Shown: positions 26,970-36,092 of the stretch, piece by piece
Position numbering within the stretch: the first letter of the stretch is position 1
Layout of the letters: each line of letters opens with the position of its first letter
Notes under the pieces: model-generated
What the model saw: only the letters and a program-made list of their open reading frames with translations
Database searches by the model: none
Told to the model about the DNA's origin: nothing
Position numbers and translations under genes: made by a program
NCBI GenBank assembly: GCA_009691845.1
Contig: SIAJ01000005.1
Coordinates: 1 to 64,000 of the forward strand
Direction: 5' to 3'
DNA length: 64,000 nt
Source: Gemmataceae bacterium
GTDB lineage: Bacteria > Planctomycetota > Planctomycetia > Gemmatales > Gemmataceae

Positions 26970-28157
26970 CTACCGACCCGCCATGAAGAGTCTCAGTCCG
27001 CCTGTTTCGGGACGTCCGAACAGGCAGAGCGTCCTGATCCCGAACGTTCGCAGTACCTTCCGCATCAATTCCGCGTCGTCCTTGGTGCCGACTTCCATGA
27101 TGGGCCGGCTTTCCTCGAATAGCCACCACGTCTCGCGTAGCTTCTGCACCTTGATCAGATCGGGACGCAAAGTGAGTTTGGTCACACCGAGTGGTTCGCC
27201 GTGAATCGGCCGGCCTTCGCTCAAGAACAGTGGAGTGCCAACCTCGCCGATGCGGGCCAGGTCGGTTGGTCTGGCATTCTGAATCACCTTGAAGGCCGCT
27301 CGGGCGAGCGACTCGTCCGCACCGAATCGCGCCAGTTCTTCGCTATTATGTGTAAGGATCCAGCCACGAGCGTCGCGCTTGGCTTCCAGCTTCTTGATAT
27401 CAAACGGCGTTTTCGGTCCCGCGTAGATGTTGCCTGGCAGAAGCAGCCCGCTCCGATCGGCATCATTCAGCACACCCAAAGGCATCGGGTTGGACGCCGG
27501 GGATACTTTGTCAATCGACACGTGCCGTGGGTCGAGCATCGGGTAGAGCATCGTTGGTTGCGGGCTGCCGATCACGCCGACTTGATTGAAGCCGTACTTC
27601 CAGCAAATGGTTGCGGCCCGTTTGGCCGCTTCCGCGTCCTTGCCGAAATTGAAAAAACCTTTCTGGCCATCCGTCAGCATCCAGGCTCCGCTCACCGCTT
27701 CGGCCCTCAGCGTACGTGCGGACAACGGCACGATCACCAGTCGGGCGTTCGTCCCCTTCGGAGCCTTGCCATCCGACAGCCAATATTCAAAGGCCGGTTG
27801 TGCTCCGGGAACGTTTCCGAGTTGATTGACTCGGAGATCCTGGATGATGCGGGCTGCCTCCTGTGCGGTCGCTCGATCGTTGCCAAAATCTTTCAGAATC
27901 GCTTTTCGAGTGTGGACCTTCCAGCGTCCTTCGATGCTGCTGGCCAGAACTTCATCCGGACTGAACGAAACAATTTCTTCGTGAACGACCTTGATGACCG
28001 CCTCCCGTACTCTCGCCGCTTCTGCGGGGGACAGGGATTTTGCGGGAAGATCGCGAGCCGGGTCGCCGAGCGAGGTTGGGAGTTTTCGCGGCGGCTGGGC
28101 AAGGCTCGGCCCGGCCACGCAAACACCCAGAACGACCGCGAACATCAGGCTTTTCAC
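26970..28157 (-). CDS. Exported protein with four internal ~50-residue repeats
   Basis: The 395-residue protein has a signal peptide (LMFAVVLGVCVAGPSLAQ) and, by eye, four copies of one module at about residues 78-127, 158-207, 265-312 and 343-393. Each has Trp-x-[VL] at its start, an FG (or VG) turn with a following acidic helix, Ala-rich helix, then a strand near [IL]G-x-[PV] and a hydrophobic strand, for example AWMLTDGQKGFFNFGKDAEA then GVIGSPQPTMLYPML, and GWILTHNSEELARFGADESL. No family name is recognised. The repetition suggests a binding scaffold outside the cytoplasm. Likely monocistronic. Confidence 0.75.
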   Translation of the reverse strand: MKSLMFAVVLGVCVAGPSLAQPPRKLPTSLGDPARDLPAKSLSPAEAARVREAVIKVVHEEIVSFSPDEVLASSIEGRWKVHTRKAILKDFGNDRATAQEAARIIQDLRVNQLGNVPGAQPAFEYWLSDGKAPKGTNARLVIVPLSARTLRAEAVSGAWMLTDGQKGFFNFGKDAEAAKRAATICWKYGFNQVGVIGSPQPTMLYPMLDPRHVSIDKVSPASNPMPLGVLNDADRSGLLLPGNIYAGPKTPFDIKKLEAKRDARGWILTHNSEELARFGADESLARAAFKVIQNARPTDLARIGEVGTPLFLSEGRPIHGEPLGVTKLTLRPDLIKVQKLRETWWLFEESRPIMEVGTKDDAELMRKVLRTFGIRTLCLFGRPETGGLRLFMAGR

Positions 28158-28633
28158 GACGATTGCCTCCAGGCGTAACTATCCTTCCTCGTAGTCGGGT
28201 TTGCGGCTTCCGTAGTTGAACAAAAAAAGCAAGCCAGGCTGTGCTGCCCTGCTTCTGCTGTCAATTTCTCCGAAACGCGAAAGCCTTCTCGACTGCTCTC
28301 GTGAGGGACCGGACTAAGCCGACGCGTAAGCGAGAGCAGGAGGTGCATCCCTCGCTTACGCGTCGGGTTCGTATCAATTTGCACTGACAGCGGTAAATTA
28401 CCCGACCAACATCGAGCAGCGGGTCGCGGTCATGGGCAACGTGACACGGTGTCGACGCCACGGACCAATACATTGACGTTGCTGATGTGGTGAATCTAAG
28501 GCTCCTTCGGCTCAAGAAAAACTTTCGGCCGGCAGCAACGTCGCGTTGAGGCATTTGTGCAAACAACGCCAAGGAGCTGGATCACAACGCAAACGGGTCA
28601 AGTGACTTTTCCTACCGAATAGGGAGAACTGTG
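28158..28633. other. Divergent intergenic region (476 bp) with no gene seen
   Basis: Contains the palindrome at 28320-28365 and otherwise no ORF with support. The stretch 28380-28620 is non-repetitive and unexplained. It must include promoters for both flanking genes. The Shine-Dalgarno AGGGAG of the selenoprotein candidate is at 28621-28626. Confidence 0.55.
28320..28365. repeat. Inverted repeat, CGTAAGCG family
   Basis: Perfect 15-nt arms CGACGCGTAAGCGAG and CTCGCTTACGCGTCG with a 16-nt spacer. The minus-strand reading gives NPTRKRG, a peptide I recall as recurring in spurious planctomycete ORFs. It lies between two divergent genes. Confidence 0.85.
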
Positions 28634-29950
28634 ATGATGACATGCCGATGGCTCTTCACCGTGGCCGTGTTGGCGGTGGCATGGGCCAGCCCGATTCGGG
28701 CTGACGAACCCAGACCGCTGTCCGCCGACCAGTTCGACAATCTGCACAAACTGATCAAGCCCCAGACGGGCGAATCACGCTGGATGGAGATCGACTGGCA
28801 TCCCAGCGTCTGGGAAGGACGGCAGAAGGCCGCGAAGCAGGGGAAGCCGCTGTTCATTTGGGCGGGGAGTGGTGGCGCGCCGGCGGCAGGCTGCTGAACT
28901 GCGGGACGCGGGGGCCGTGCGCCCTCTCAGTGGACCGATGAACGCATCAAACTCGTCAAGGAGAACTTCATCGCCGTCGCTGTACCGACCGATGTTAGCC
29001 GTGCCAAAGGACCGGAAGGAGAGTTCTTGCGAGCTGCCGGCATCGACAAGCACTGGGTCACTTCCAGCGGGTACATGAGTTGCGTATCGCCTAGCGGGAA
29101 GTGGTTAGGTCATGCACCTACCGGCAAGGTGTTGGAGGCATTCGAGAAGTTGCCGAAGGACGAACGCGAACCGAAGGCCATCAAGGTTCCCGACCTGAAG
29201 CCATCGGAAGCGGTGATCGCCATTCCCCCGGAAGGTGCTTTGGTTCTCCGAGTCCATGGGCGGTTTCTAGGCCGTGACGACAAGGAGAACTTGCGTCCCG
29301 TTAAGGGCGACGACTTTCCCCAACTTCGCGGCAAGGAGTCGTCGATTCGTAGCCACCAGTTCCTTTTCGAGCCGAACACGGAGTACATGTGGCTGACGAA
29401 CGAGGAATGGCACTCCCTGGTGCCGGCCAAACCTGCCAAGGGGGACAGGCTGCCGGTGGCCTCCGCGATCAGCGAACGCCTGGCTCGCTTCCACCTGTCG
29501 CCACGCCGCGCTCTGACGAGCGAGGACGGCATCGTGGCCAAGAAAGACATCAAGGCAGCCAATCTTACGCTGGTGGTCGATGATGTGTCGCCTCAGCGAA
29601 TCCGACTCCTGTTGGTCGGATTCGTTCACCACGGCAACGACTTCGACAATGCCAAGGCCACGTCGCCAAACGGTCTGCTCGGCTTCGGCTACGAAACACC
29701 GATTCACGGCATGTTGGAATACGACCGCAAAAAGGAAGCCTTCGTTCGCTTGGACATCGTTGCCCCCGGAGAAGTGTGGGGCCGCTGGGGAGATGCCAAC
29801 GGGAAAAGTCTGACCATCGAGCGTCCGGGTCGGTCCCCCATCGGCTTTGCTTTCGAGTTGGCCAAGGGAGATACCCCAACGGACCGACTCCCGCCCGCTG
29901 GGCATGGTGGTCGAGCGGTGCGGGCAGGCTATTTCGCAGCTTCCAAGTAG
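28634..29950 (+). CDS. Candidate selenoprotein: exported thioredoxin-like protein with in-frame UGA
   Basis: ATG 28634 is 7 nt after AGGGAG. The frame gives a signal peptide (WLFTVAVLAVAWASPIRADE) and a thioredoxin-like start WHPSVWEGRQKAAKQGKPLF, IWAGSGGAPAAGC, then TGA at 28895-28897 (position 88). The same frame continues TAGRGGRAPSQ, WTDERIKLVKENFIAVAVP and on for 350 codons with no further stop to 29950. A frameshift is not needed. The order GKPLF-x-W, Cys-UGA, W-x-(4)-LVKENF matches the thioredoxin_7 pattern with the redox pair at the UGA, so Cys-Sec is proposed. A hairpin directly follows the UGA (separate entry). The C-terminal 290 residues are unrecognised. The alternative is a recent nonsense mutation; selA, selB, selC and selD are not in the window. 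Confidence 0.6.
28898..28931 (+). promoter_or_regulatory. Candidate bacterial SECIS hairpin
   Basis: Immediately after the UGA the RNA can fold ACTG/CAGT (4 bp), a 1x3 internal loop, GGG/CCC, a bulged A, CGCG/TGCG (last pair G-U) and a 7-nt GGGGCCG apical loop. UGA to loop is about 13 nt, slightly less than the 16 or more usual for SelB-dependent elements. A loop starting with G and a bulge on the 5' side are features of known elements. The coding sense of this stretch (TAGRGGRAP) is oddly Gly/Arg-rich, as if RNA structure constrained it. Confidence 0.5.
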
Positions 29951-30083
29951 TTCTGACGTCTGGCGAGGCTGACAAATCACTCCAAAACATGGTCGCCGGC
30001 ATCGAAATCGACCGCCGGCGACGAAAGAAATTCGTGAAGCAAGATCAGGGTTTACGCCAGAGCCTCGCTCCGAAGATAAATGA

Positions 30084-30840
30084 TTACGCCTTTACCAGAG
30101 TCGCCTCTTCTCCATGCTTGAGGGAGACGGAGGCAACCAACGGGCCTGACGTGCCGTCGGCATTCAGAATTCGGTAGTTGCCATTCAGGTTGTGCGTTGT
30201 CACGGCTGCCGCACCCGTGCCGCCAACGCCCTGGCCGGCCGAATACGCGAGCGGTTTGTACAGCACCAGGGCGTTACCGTACTCGCGCTGATACACTCGA
30301 AACGCAAGTTGATTGTTCGCTGGGTTGGCCGACATCGAAGGCAATCGCGTCGAACCAGTGGCGCGACCAGCTTGAAGCCGGTTCTTCGCCGCCCCAGGTC
30401 ATCAGCATCGTTCGTTGCGGATCGGCGAGCAAGTAGTAGGCAGGAGCGGCCAAACGCGTGCGGTCGTCCGCGGACGAGCCGCCTTGAGAAAGCGTGTCAA
30501 GTATCCTCGTGTTCGAAGGATTTCCGGCCGCGAACTGCGGTCGTGGCCATGTCCTCGATCAATTTCGCGTTGCCGAACGGGGCCTTGCCGACCAAATTGT
30601 CCATGAAAATACCATCGACGATCGGATTGGCCGAAAGGAACTTGACCGCGCAATCCTTGCCCATGCGTTCGACGTCCGTCATGGTGAATCGGGTGAAGTG
30701 GCTCCGAGGCTGCTTGAGAAATCGTGCGTCAACCAATCCTCTTGAGAAAAGACGCGGCACGAAACGCAACTCGCGGGCGTTCGTCATTCGACCTACGAAC
30801 GGTTCGACGTGCCGGGACGGGCCGAGTCCAATAAATTGAT
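30084..30840 (-). pseudogene. Remnant of an unknown exported protein spread over three frames
   Basis: Read from 30840 down the minus strand, coherent protein sequence runs in one frame (GLGPSRHVEPFVGRM through VERMGKDCAVKFLSANPIVD to RKSFEHEDT), then after a shift (LAAPAYYLLADPQRTMLMTW, FDAIAFDVGQP), then after another (NPANNQLAFRVYQREYGNAL, VLYKPLAYSAGQG) to a TAA at 30084. The pieces read as one C-terminal part of a protein, of a type I recall from planctomycetes but cannot name. The N-terminus is missing: thrC begins 4 nt away on the other strand. It shows clear decay. Confidence 0.75.
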
Positions 30841-30843
30841 CCC

Positions 30844-32238
30844 ATGACCGACTTGGCCTACCAGCGTTGCATTCACCCTTCGTGTGGCGCGACCGCGTCC
30901 CTGGATGACACATCGTTCCAATGTGCCGCCTGTGGCAGCCTGATGGATGTTGCCTACGACTGGGACAGGCTGCATCCGCCGAAGAATCTTCGCGAGTTCG
31001 AAGCCAAGTGGTCGCGTCGTTCGGAGCCGCTCGAGGTCAGCGGAGTTTGGCGATTCCGCGAGTTATTCCCATTCGCGCGCGACGAACAGATCATGACCAT
31101 CGGCGAAGGGCAGACGCTCACGCAACGATCGGACTCCGTGGCAAAGTTCGCCGGAATGAATTCGGGCCGATTGTTCTTGCAGTACGAAGGCATGAATCCG
31201 AGCGGCAGTTTCAAAGATAACGGCATGACCGCCGCGTTCACGCACGCCCGCATGGTCGGGGCCCGCCGGGCCGCCTGTGCGAGTACCGGCAATACCAGCG
31301 CATCTCTTGCAATCTACTGTGCGGCCACGGACCTGATGCGTGCGGTCATCTTTATCGGCTCCGGAAAAATCTCATACGGCAAGCTGGCCCAGGCCCTCGA
31401 TCATGGGGCACTGACGGTGCAGATTGCTGGGGATTTTGACGATGCCCTCGCCCGCGTTCAGCAGATCAGCAAAAAACTCGGCATCTATCTCGTCAACAGC
31501 GTGAACCCGTTCCGCCTCGAAGGTCAGAAGACGATCATGTATCGGATTCTGGAAGCCCTGCGGTGGGAAGTGCCCGATTGGATCGTAGTGCCCGGCGGGA
31601 ATCTCGGCAACACGTCGGCCTTCGGCAAGGCCTTCATCGAGCTTGTGGACCTTGGGTTGATCCCGCACGCTCCGCGCTTGGCAGTCATCAATGCCGCGGG
31701 AGCGAATACGTTTTTCCAACTCTACGAACGGCAGGGCCTGCGCTGGAACGGCGGCCGGCTCGATCAGGGACGCGTGGACGCCTACATGCACGGGATGGAT
31801 GCTGCAAATGCGAGAGCCAATACTTTGGCCAGCGCGATCGAGATCAATCGTCCTGTGAACCTGCCCAAGGCATTGCGGGCTGTTGATCGATGTGGCGGAG
31901 TCGTTCGCGAAGTGACGGATCAGGAAATCATGGACGCGAAAGCGAAAGTCGCGGCCGGGGGCCTCGGCTGCGAACCCGCTTCTGCCGCAAGTGTTGCCGG
32001 CGCGAAGAAACTCCGTGCCGAGGGCGTAATCGGTGCCGACGAGCGGATCGTCTGCATCCTGACGGGACACCAACTCAAGGATCCCACGGCCACGGTTGCT
32101 TATCATTCGGCCGATCCCAAGACATTCGAGGAAGTCCTCGGCACACGCGGCATCCGCCGTGCGAACTTCGCGAATCGGGCTGTACAGGTGCCGAACGATT
32201 TGGACGAGATTATCAAGGCGATTGAAGTGTACGCGTAA
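30844..32238 (+). CDS. thrC: Threonine synthase
   Basis: The 464-residue PLP enzyme converts O-phosphohomoserine to threonine. The N-terminus carries a zinc-ribbon-like pair ([23 protein letters not shown]), common in this subclass, then the PLP Lys in [15 protein letters not shown], the phosphate loop [14 protein letters not shown], and [19 protein letters not shown]-terminal region, [19 protein letters not shown], matches the family. It is followed by dapB 45 bp downstream and trmJ 3 bp later, so an aspartate-family amino acid unit is likely. Confidence 0.95.
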   Translation: MTDLAYQRCIHPSCGATASLDDTSFQCAACGSLMDVAYDWDRLHPPKNLREFEAKWSRRSEPLEVSGVWRFRELFPFARDEQIMTIGEGQTLTQRSDSVAKFAGMNSGRLFLQYEGMNPSGSFKDNGMTAAFTHARMVGARRAACASTGNTSASLAIYCAATDLMRAVIFIGSGKISYGKLAQALDHGALTVQIAGDFDDALARVQQISKKLGIYLVNSVNPFRLEGQKTIMYRILEALRWEVPDWIVVPGGNLGNTSAFGKAFIELVDLGLIPHAPRLAVINAAGANTFFQLYERQGLRWNGGRLDQGRVDAYMHGMDAANARANTLASAIEINRPVNLPKALRAVDRCGGVVREVTDQEIMDAKAKVAAGGLGCEPASAASVAGAKKLRAEGVIGADERIVCILTGHQLKDPTATVAYHSADPKTFEEVLGTRGIRRANFANRAVQVPNDLDEIIKAIEVYA

Positions 32239-32243
32239 TCAAA

Positions 32244-32272
32244 CTCCCCTCTCCGCTTCGGGGCCGGGGGGA
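32244..32272. repeat. Short imperfect palindrome, CCCCTCTCCG family
   Basis: CTCCCCTCTCCGCTTCGGGG with an imperfect complement directly after it, 6 nt past the thrC stop. The word CCCCTCTCCG-TTCGG recurs in the large inverted repeat at 44844. Confidence 0.5.
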
Positions 32273-32283
32273 AAGGCAAAAAC

Positions 32284-33078
32284 ATGAAAACCCAACTCGC
32301 GATTCACGGAGCCTGCGGCCGAATGGGCCAGCGTCTCGTGGCCCTCGCACACGAAGACCACGACCTGAGCATCGTCGCCGCTGTTGATTACGCCAAGCAT
32401 CCGAATCAAGGCAAAGACGCGGGCGACCTGGCTGGGGTGGGGGCGATCGGCCTAGGCATCACTGCGGCAATACCCCTGAATGTGCATCCGGATGTCGTGA
32501 TCGACTTCTCGATTCCCGAAGCCACGATGGGCATCGTGAAGGTCTGCGAATCGCGAAAGATCCCGCTCGTAGTGGCGACGACCGGCCACACGGACGCCCA
32601 GCGACAGGAGATTGAAGCCGCCGCCCATGCGACTGCGATTCTCTTTTCGCCGAGCATGAGCCTGGTGGTCAATTTGCTCTTCAAACTGGTAAACGACACG
32701 GCCCTGGCCCTGAAGGGGAAGGGCTTCGACGTGGAAGTGGTCGAACGACATCACCGCTTCAAGAAGGATTCGCCGAGCGGCACGGCCATGCACTTCGCCC
32801 GCGTGTTGCAAAAGGCCATGGACATTCCAAACCTGATCCACGGACGCGAGGGAATCATCGGCGAACGGCCTGCGAACGAGATCGGCGTTCATGCCATCCG
32901 GGCCGGCGACAACGTGGGTGAACACACGATTATTTTCAGCACGCTTGGGGAGACGCTCGAACTGGTTCACAAGGGCTATAGCCGGGATAGTTACGCTCGC
33001 GGTGCTCTGGAGGCTGCGAAGTTCCTGGCGAACAAGCCGGCCGGGCGTTACTCGATGAACGACGTTCTTGGACTTTGA
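32284..33078 (+). CDS. dapB: 4-hydroxy-tetrahydrodipicolinate reductase
   Basis: The 264-residue protein reduces HTPA to tetrahydrodipicolinate in lysine and diaminopimelate synthesis. It shows the Rossmann start IHGACGRMGQRLVALA, VDFSIPEATM (as VIDFSIPEA), ATTGHT, and the catalytic segment VERHHRFKKDSPSGTA with the His/Lys dyad and the SGTA substrate motif. HAIRAGDNVGEHTI follows. Length is normal. It lies between thrC and trmJ, 3 bp before trmJ. Confidence 0.95.
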   Translation: MKTQLAIHGACGRMGQRLVALAHEDHDLSIVAAVDYAKHPNQGKDAGDLAGVGAIGLGITAAIPLNVHPDVVIDFSIPEATMGIVKVCESRKIPLVVATTGHTDAQRQEIEAAAHATAILFSPSMSLVVNLLFKLVNDTALALKGKGFDVEVVERHHRFKKDSPSGTAMHFARVLQKAMDIPNLIHGREGIIGERPANEIGVHAIRAGDNVGEHTIIFSTLGETLELVHKGYSRDSYARGALEAAKFLANKPAGRYSMNDVLGL

Positions 33079-33081
33079 CCC

Positions 33082-33846
33082 ATGCTCAGCAACGTCCGCG
33101 TCGTTCTCGTGCAGCCGCACTATGCGGGCAATCTTGGCTCCGTGGCCCGGGCCATGGCCAACTTCGGGCTCAAGCATCTCGCCTTGGTCGCCCCCTATGC
33201 CGATCCGCTTTCGGAAGAGGCTCGACGATTGGCCACGCACGGGGAAGAGATTCTTTCGTCCGCTCGCATCCTGCCCACGCTCGAAGAGGCGGTTGCCGAT
33301 TGCGGAGTGGTGCTCGGAACCACGGGCAACGTCGAAGGGATTTATCGCACCCAGAACTATGGGCGACCGGATGAAATGCTGTCGCGAATCAGCATGGCGA
33401 TGGACCGTACTCCCTGTGCCCTCGTGTTCGGCCCGGAACCGAGCGGCCTGAGCAATGCGGAAGTGGCTCGCTGTCATGGCTTGATTCGCATTCTGACCGA
33501 CTCTCAGACCCCGTCGCTAAATCTATCACACGCGGTTGCAATCTGTTTGCATGAATTGCGCATGACCTCCCTTCGAGCGCTGGAGGTTGCCGTCCATCCG
33601 ACGCAGAAAATCGCGGAGTTTGACGAACAGGAACGGATGTTTGCAAACCTTCGCGATGCCCTGGAACGGGTTCATTTCATTTGGGGAACGAAAGCCGATT
33701 CCCTGATGCATGCGGTTCGGCATCTGATCGTCCGCGCTCAACCGTCGCCGAACGAGGTGCGGATTCTGCATGGCCTGGCCCGTCAGCTTCGCTGGGTGGC
33801 CGAGAACGGCGTCTCACACCCGGAGGACGATGGAGCCAATGACTGA
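33082..33846 (+). CDS. trmJ: TrmJ/TrmL-like tRNA 2'-O-methyltransferase (SPOUT family)
   Basis: The 254-residue SpoU-type SPOUT enzyme uses S-adenosylmethionine to methylate the 2'-OH of a tRNA nucleoside. Motif 1 is VLVQPHYAGNLGSVARAMANFG, motif 2 is CALVFGPEPSGLSNAEV, motif 3 is PSLNLSHAVAICLHEL with the knotted SAM site. A C-terminal helical extension of about 85 residues fits TrmJ, which modifies position 32. It starts 3 bp after dapB; its last 8 nt overlap the next start (ATGACTGA). Confidence 0.9.
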   Translation: MLSNVRVVLVQPHYAGNLGSVARAMANFGLKHLALVAPYADPLSEEARRLATHGEEILSSARILPTLEEAVADCGVVLGTTGNVEGIYRTQNYGRPDEMLSRISMAMDRTPCALVFGPEPSGLSNAEVARCHGLIRILTDSQTPSLNLSHAVAICLHELRMTSLRALEVAVHPTQKIAEFDEQERMFANLRDALERVHFIWGTKADSLMHAVRHLIVRAQPSPNEVRILHGLARQLRWVAENGVSHPEDDGAND

Positions 33847-34657
33847 AACTGCAGCGGTCGTACTGCTCTGGGGCCTGGCTGGCTTGCTCCTCGGCTGGAC
33901 CTGGCTTCCCGCACTCATCAGCGGCCTGGGGGCTACACGCTATTCCAACGGCGGCTCGGAAGATTCGACTGCCCTCACGCCCGATCGCAGTGAGCCGGAC
34001 TATCAGTTTTGGCTCTTGCGGATTACTGCCCTGGGTTACGAACCCCTCGGCACCGCTTGGATGAAGATCAATTATCACGGCCCAAACTGGCGTTACGAGA
34101 CACAGGTGCAGGCGTTCTTCTCACGGACGAATCAAACGTACATCTTCATCCAGAAGCAACCAAAGCCGTTGGACGTGTGGTGGGTCGTTGTGTTTGCCAC
34201 AAGCTGGAACAATGGTGGTTTGTTGCTGACCAGCAACGGTGCCGACGAACCGCCTGGCGACGGCGACTACATCGTGCAGGGAATGGAAAGCGACGATTTG
34301 CGGGCGGTGCAAGAATTGCACCTGGCACAACGAGATCGCCTTTTGAAGGAGGGCAGGCATACCGAACGCGACCAGAGTCTTGAGACGTTATTGACAGCTA
34401 TGCGAGTGCATTCCGGACCGGCCGCCCGGTACCTCGGCATGAAACTGGGACAGTCGTATCTCGCCGCACACGGCATCATTCACATTTTTGTGTCGCTACC
34501 GGTGGTGTACTTGAGCGACTTCACACACTGGTCGCTCCCGCTAGTGAACCTGATTCTTGGCGGGTTACTTGCGCTGGGCGATCGCGGGGCGAAGGTGAGA
34601 GCGGGCAAGATGCTTCGGGACCAGATCGCCAGAATGACACGACGCTCCGCGTCCTGA
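33839..34657 (+). CDS. Hypothetical membrane protein
   Basis: I chose ATG 33839, which overlaps the trmJ stop and lies about 11 nt after GGAGGA; ATG 33830 is possible. The 272 residues contain an N-terminal membrane segment (VVLLWGLAGLLLGWTWLPALI) and a hydrophobic C-terminal region ([30 protein letters not shown]), with a soluble beta-rich middle (ALGYEPLGTAWMKINYHG, YIFIQKQPKPLDVWWVV). No family is recognised. Overlap with trmJ indicates co-expression. Confidence 0.75.
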   Translation: MTETAAVVLLWGLAGLLLGWTWLPALISGLGATRYSNGGSEDSTALTPDRSEPDYQFWLLRITALGYEPLGTAWMKINYHGPNWRYETQVQAFFSRTNQTYIFIQKQPKPLDVWWVVVFATSWNNGGLLLTSNGADEPPGDGDYIVQGMESDDLRAVQELHLAQRDRLLKEGRHTERDQSLETLLTAMRVHSGPAARYLGMKLGQSYLAAHGIIHIFVSLPVVYLSDFTHWSLPLVNLILGGLLALGDRGAKVRAGKMLRDQIARMTRRSAS

Positions 34658-34704
34658 AGACCGGTTGCCCGATGAGACTTATGCTCAAGGCCGTACCTAG
34701 AATT

Positions 34705-34790
34705 GTGGCGGTAGGCCTCCAGGCTTGCCGGAATGGTCTCTGCCAAGTGCCACGAAATAGATTGGCACAGGCCTGGAGGCCCATTCCCCC
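34705..34790. repeat. Nested inverted repeat, CCTCCAGGC family, copy A
   Basis: Outer arms GGCCTCCAGGC (34714-34724) and GCCTGGAGGCC (34771-34781), inner arms TGCCAA/TTGGCA. The whole 86-bp unit is about 80 percent identical by eye to 63408-63490. A further small palindrome (CACGAC/GTCGTG) is at 34802-34819. Confidence 0.85.
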
Positions 34791-34839
34791 AGGAATTCCT
34801 TCACGACGCGGACGTCGTGCCACATTCCTGGCCCCGCTA

Positions 34840-35991
34840 TCACGATGCGTCGCGTAGTCCCACGTTCAAATACCCGTACTGTCGCATCACGTCGCCCCAA
34901 CGCCGTGTGATCTCCGCGAGTTCGTCGGCCGATGGTTGCCACTTGTTGCGCTCGTAGTCGGCGTGCTCCGCGAGATAGCGTTCCAGGTCGGGTTGGACCT
35001 TCTCAAAGTTGCCGAGATCGAGATTCACATAGATCTTCCGCATCTCATCCAGCGGATCGCGAACCAGGTCTTCATAGCGAAGTTCGTGGAACCGGTCGGA
35101 CCGGATTAAGCCGCGTGTTTCGTCCAGTCGGCGATGGACTTGTAGGAAGGTTTCGTACACGCGATCTTCCAGCCCCTCGAAAGTCGGTTCGTGCAATCCC
35201 TGGGCACGATACATCTTTTTCCACAGATTCACCGTCGAAGAAAAGACGGCCACCGGATCGCGGACGATGTGGATGAAGCGGGCATCCGGAAACATTTCCA
35301 GGAGCGTCGGGATCCGGCACGTGTGCGGCGGGGACTTGAGAACCAGTCGTCGGGGATCGCGAAATGCGACTTCCTTCAGGAACTTCAGAAAAGCACGCTT
35401 CCAGTTCGCTTTCTGCCACTTCGGCAAGCCATCCAGGTTCAGGGCCTCCGCGTCCTGCCAGCCACGATTCGGGAACGCGATCGAGTTGTAAGGAGACGGC
35501 TGGCCCAGCAACGCCAGCGCGAATTCTTCCTCTTGTGGCCGACCCCAACCGACCGGCATGTTGTCCATCATCCGCTGCGATGGAAGTATCCAGTTGAAAT
35601 ATTTCCGAATGAAAGATTCCGAGATCAGAAAGTGTGCGGGATCGAAACACTGGTAGGTATTGGGAAACGAGTGCCGCGGGTCGAGAACGAGCAGTTCGTG
35701 CAAAAGCGTTGTTCCGCTACGCCAGTGGCCCAGAATGAAAATTGGCGGTTCTTGAATTGAACTGGTGCGAAGCCGTTGGCCGTAAAGGCCCTGCTGAGCA
35801 TACCGAAGGATCGTGTGCCCCAGGGCAAACATGGTTCCCAGCGGCAAGAGATGAGCCTGCTTCCATCCAAAGGAGTAGCGGCCAAGCCAAAGCAAACGAA
35901 GCCAAGCGAACAAATCGCAGCCCAGCCAGATGTGGGGGGACCAGCCGTTGGTTTTGCCCTTCGCTTTAGCCGACTCCATGCACCGCTCCAA
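34840..35991 (-). CDS. Sulfotransferase family protein
   Basis: The 383-residue protein shows the PAPS phosphosulfate-binding loop FILGHWRSGTTLLHELL near residue 70 and the 3'-phosphate motif RFIHIVRDPVAVFSSTVNLW near 240. It would transfer sulfate from PAPS to a hydroxyl or amine acceptor; the acceptor is unknown. The N-terminal 60 residues are hydrophobic-aromatic (IWLGCDLFAWLRLLWLG), suggesting membrane association. Met 5 (MESAKAKG) is an alternative start. Isolated between palindromes. Planctomycetes are rich in sulfur-ester chemistry, which fits. Confidence 0.85.
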   Translation of the reverse strand: MERCMESAKAKGKTNGWSPHIWLGCDLFAWLRLLWLGRYSFGWKQAHLLPLGTMFALGHTILRYAQQGLYGQRLRTSSIQEPPIFILGHWRSGTTLLHELLVLDPRHSFPNTYQCFDPAHFLISESFIRKYFNWILPSQRMMDNMPVGWGRPQEEEFALALLGQPSPYNSIAFPNRGWQDAEALNLDGLPKWQKANWKRAFLKFLKEVAFRDPRRLVLKSPPHTCRIPTLLEMFPDARFIHIVRDPVAVFSSTVNLWKKMYRAQGLHEPTFEGLEDRVYETFLQVHRRLDETRGLIRSDRFHELRYEDLVRDPLDEMRKIYVNLDLGNFEKVQPDLERYLAEHADYERNKWQPSADELAEITRRWGDVMRQYGYLNVGLRDAS

Positions 35992-36092
35992 TCCCTGAGC
36001 CGAAGTTCCAACTCATTCTTATACCATCCTTGCTACCAGAGTGAACATTGCGACCGCAGCGATACTCTCCGTCGCGTCGAATGATCACCGTA

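Noticed and set aside
28631-28897. 88-residue ORF ending at TGA as a complete gene
   Set aside because: The same frame continues with good coding sequence for 350 codons, and the first half is only a signal peptide plus half a thioredoxin-like fold.
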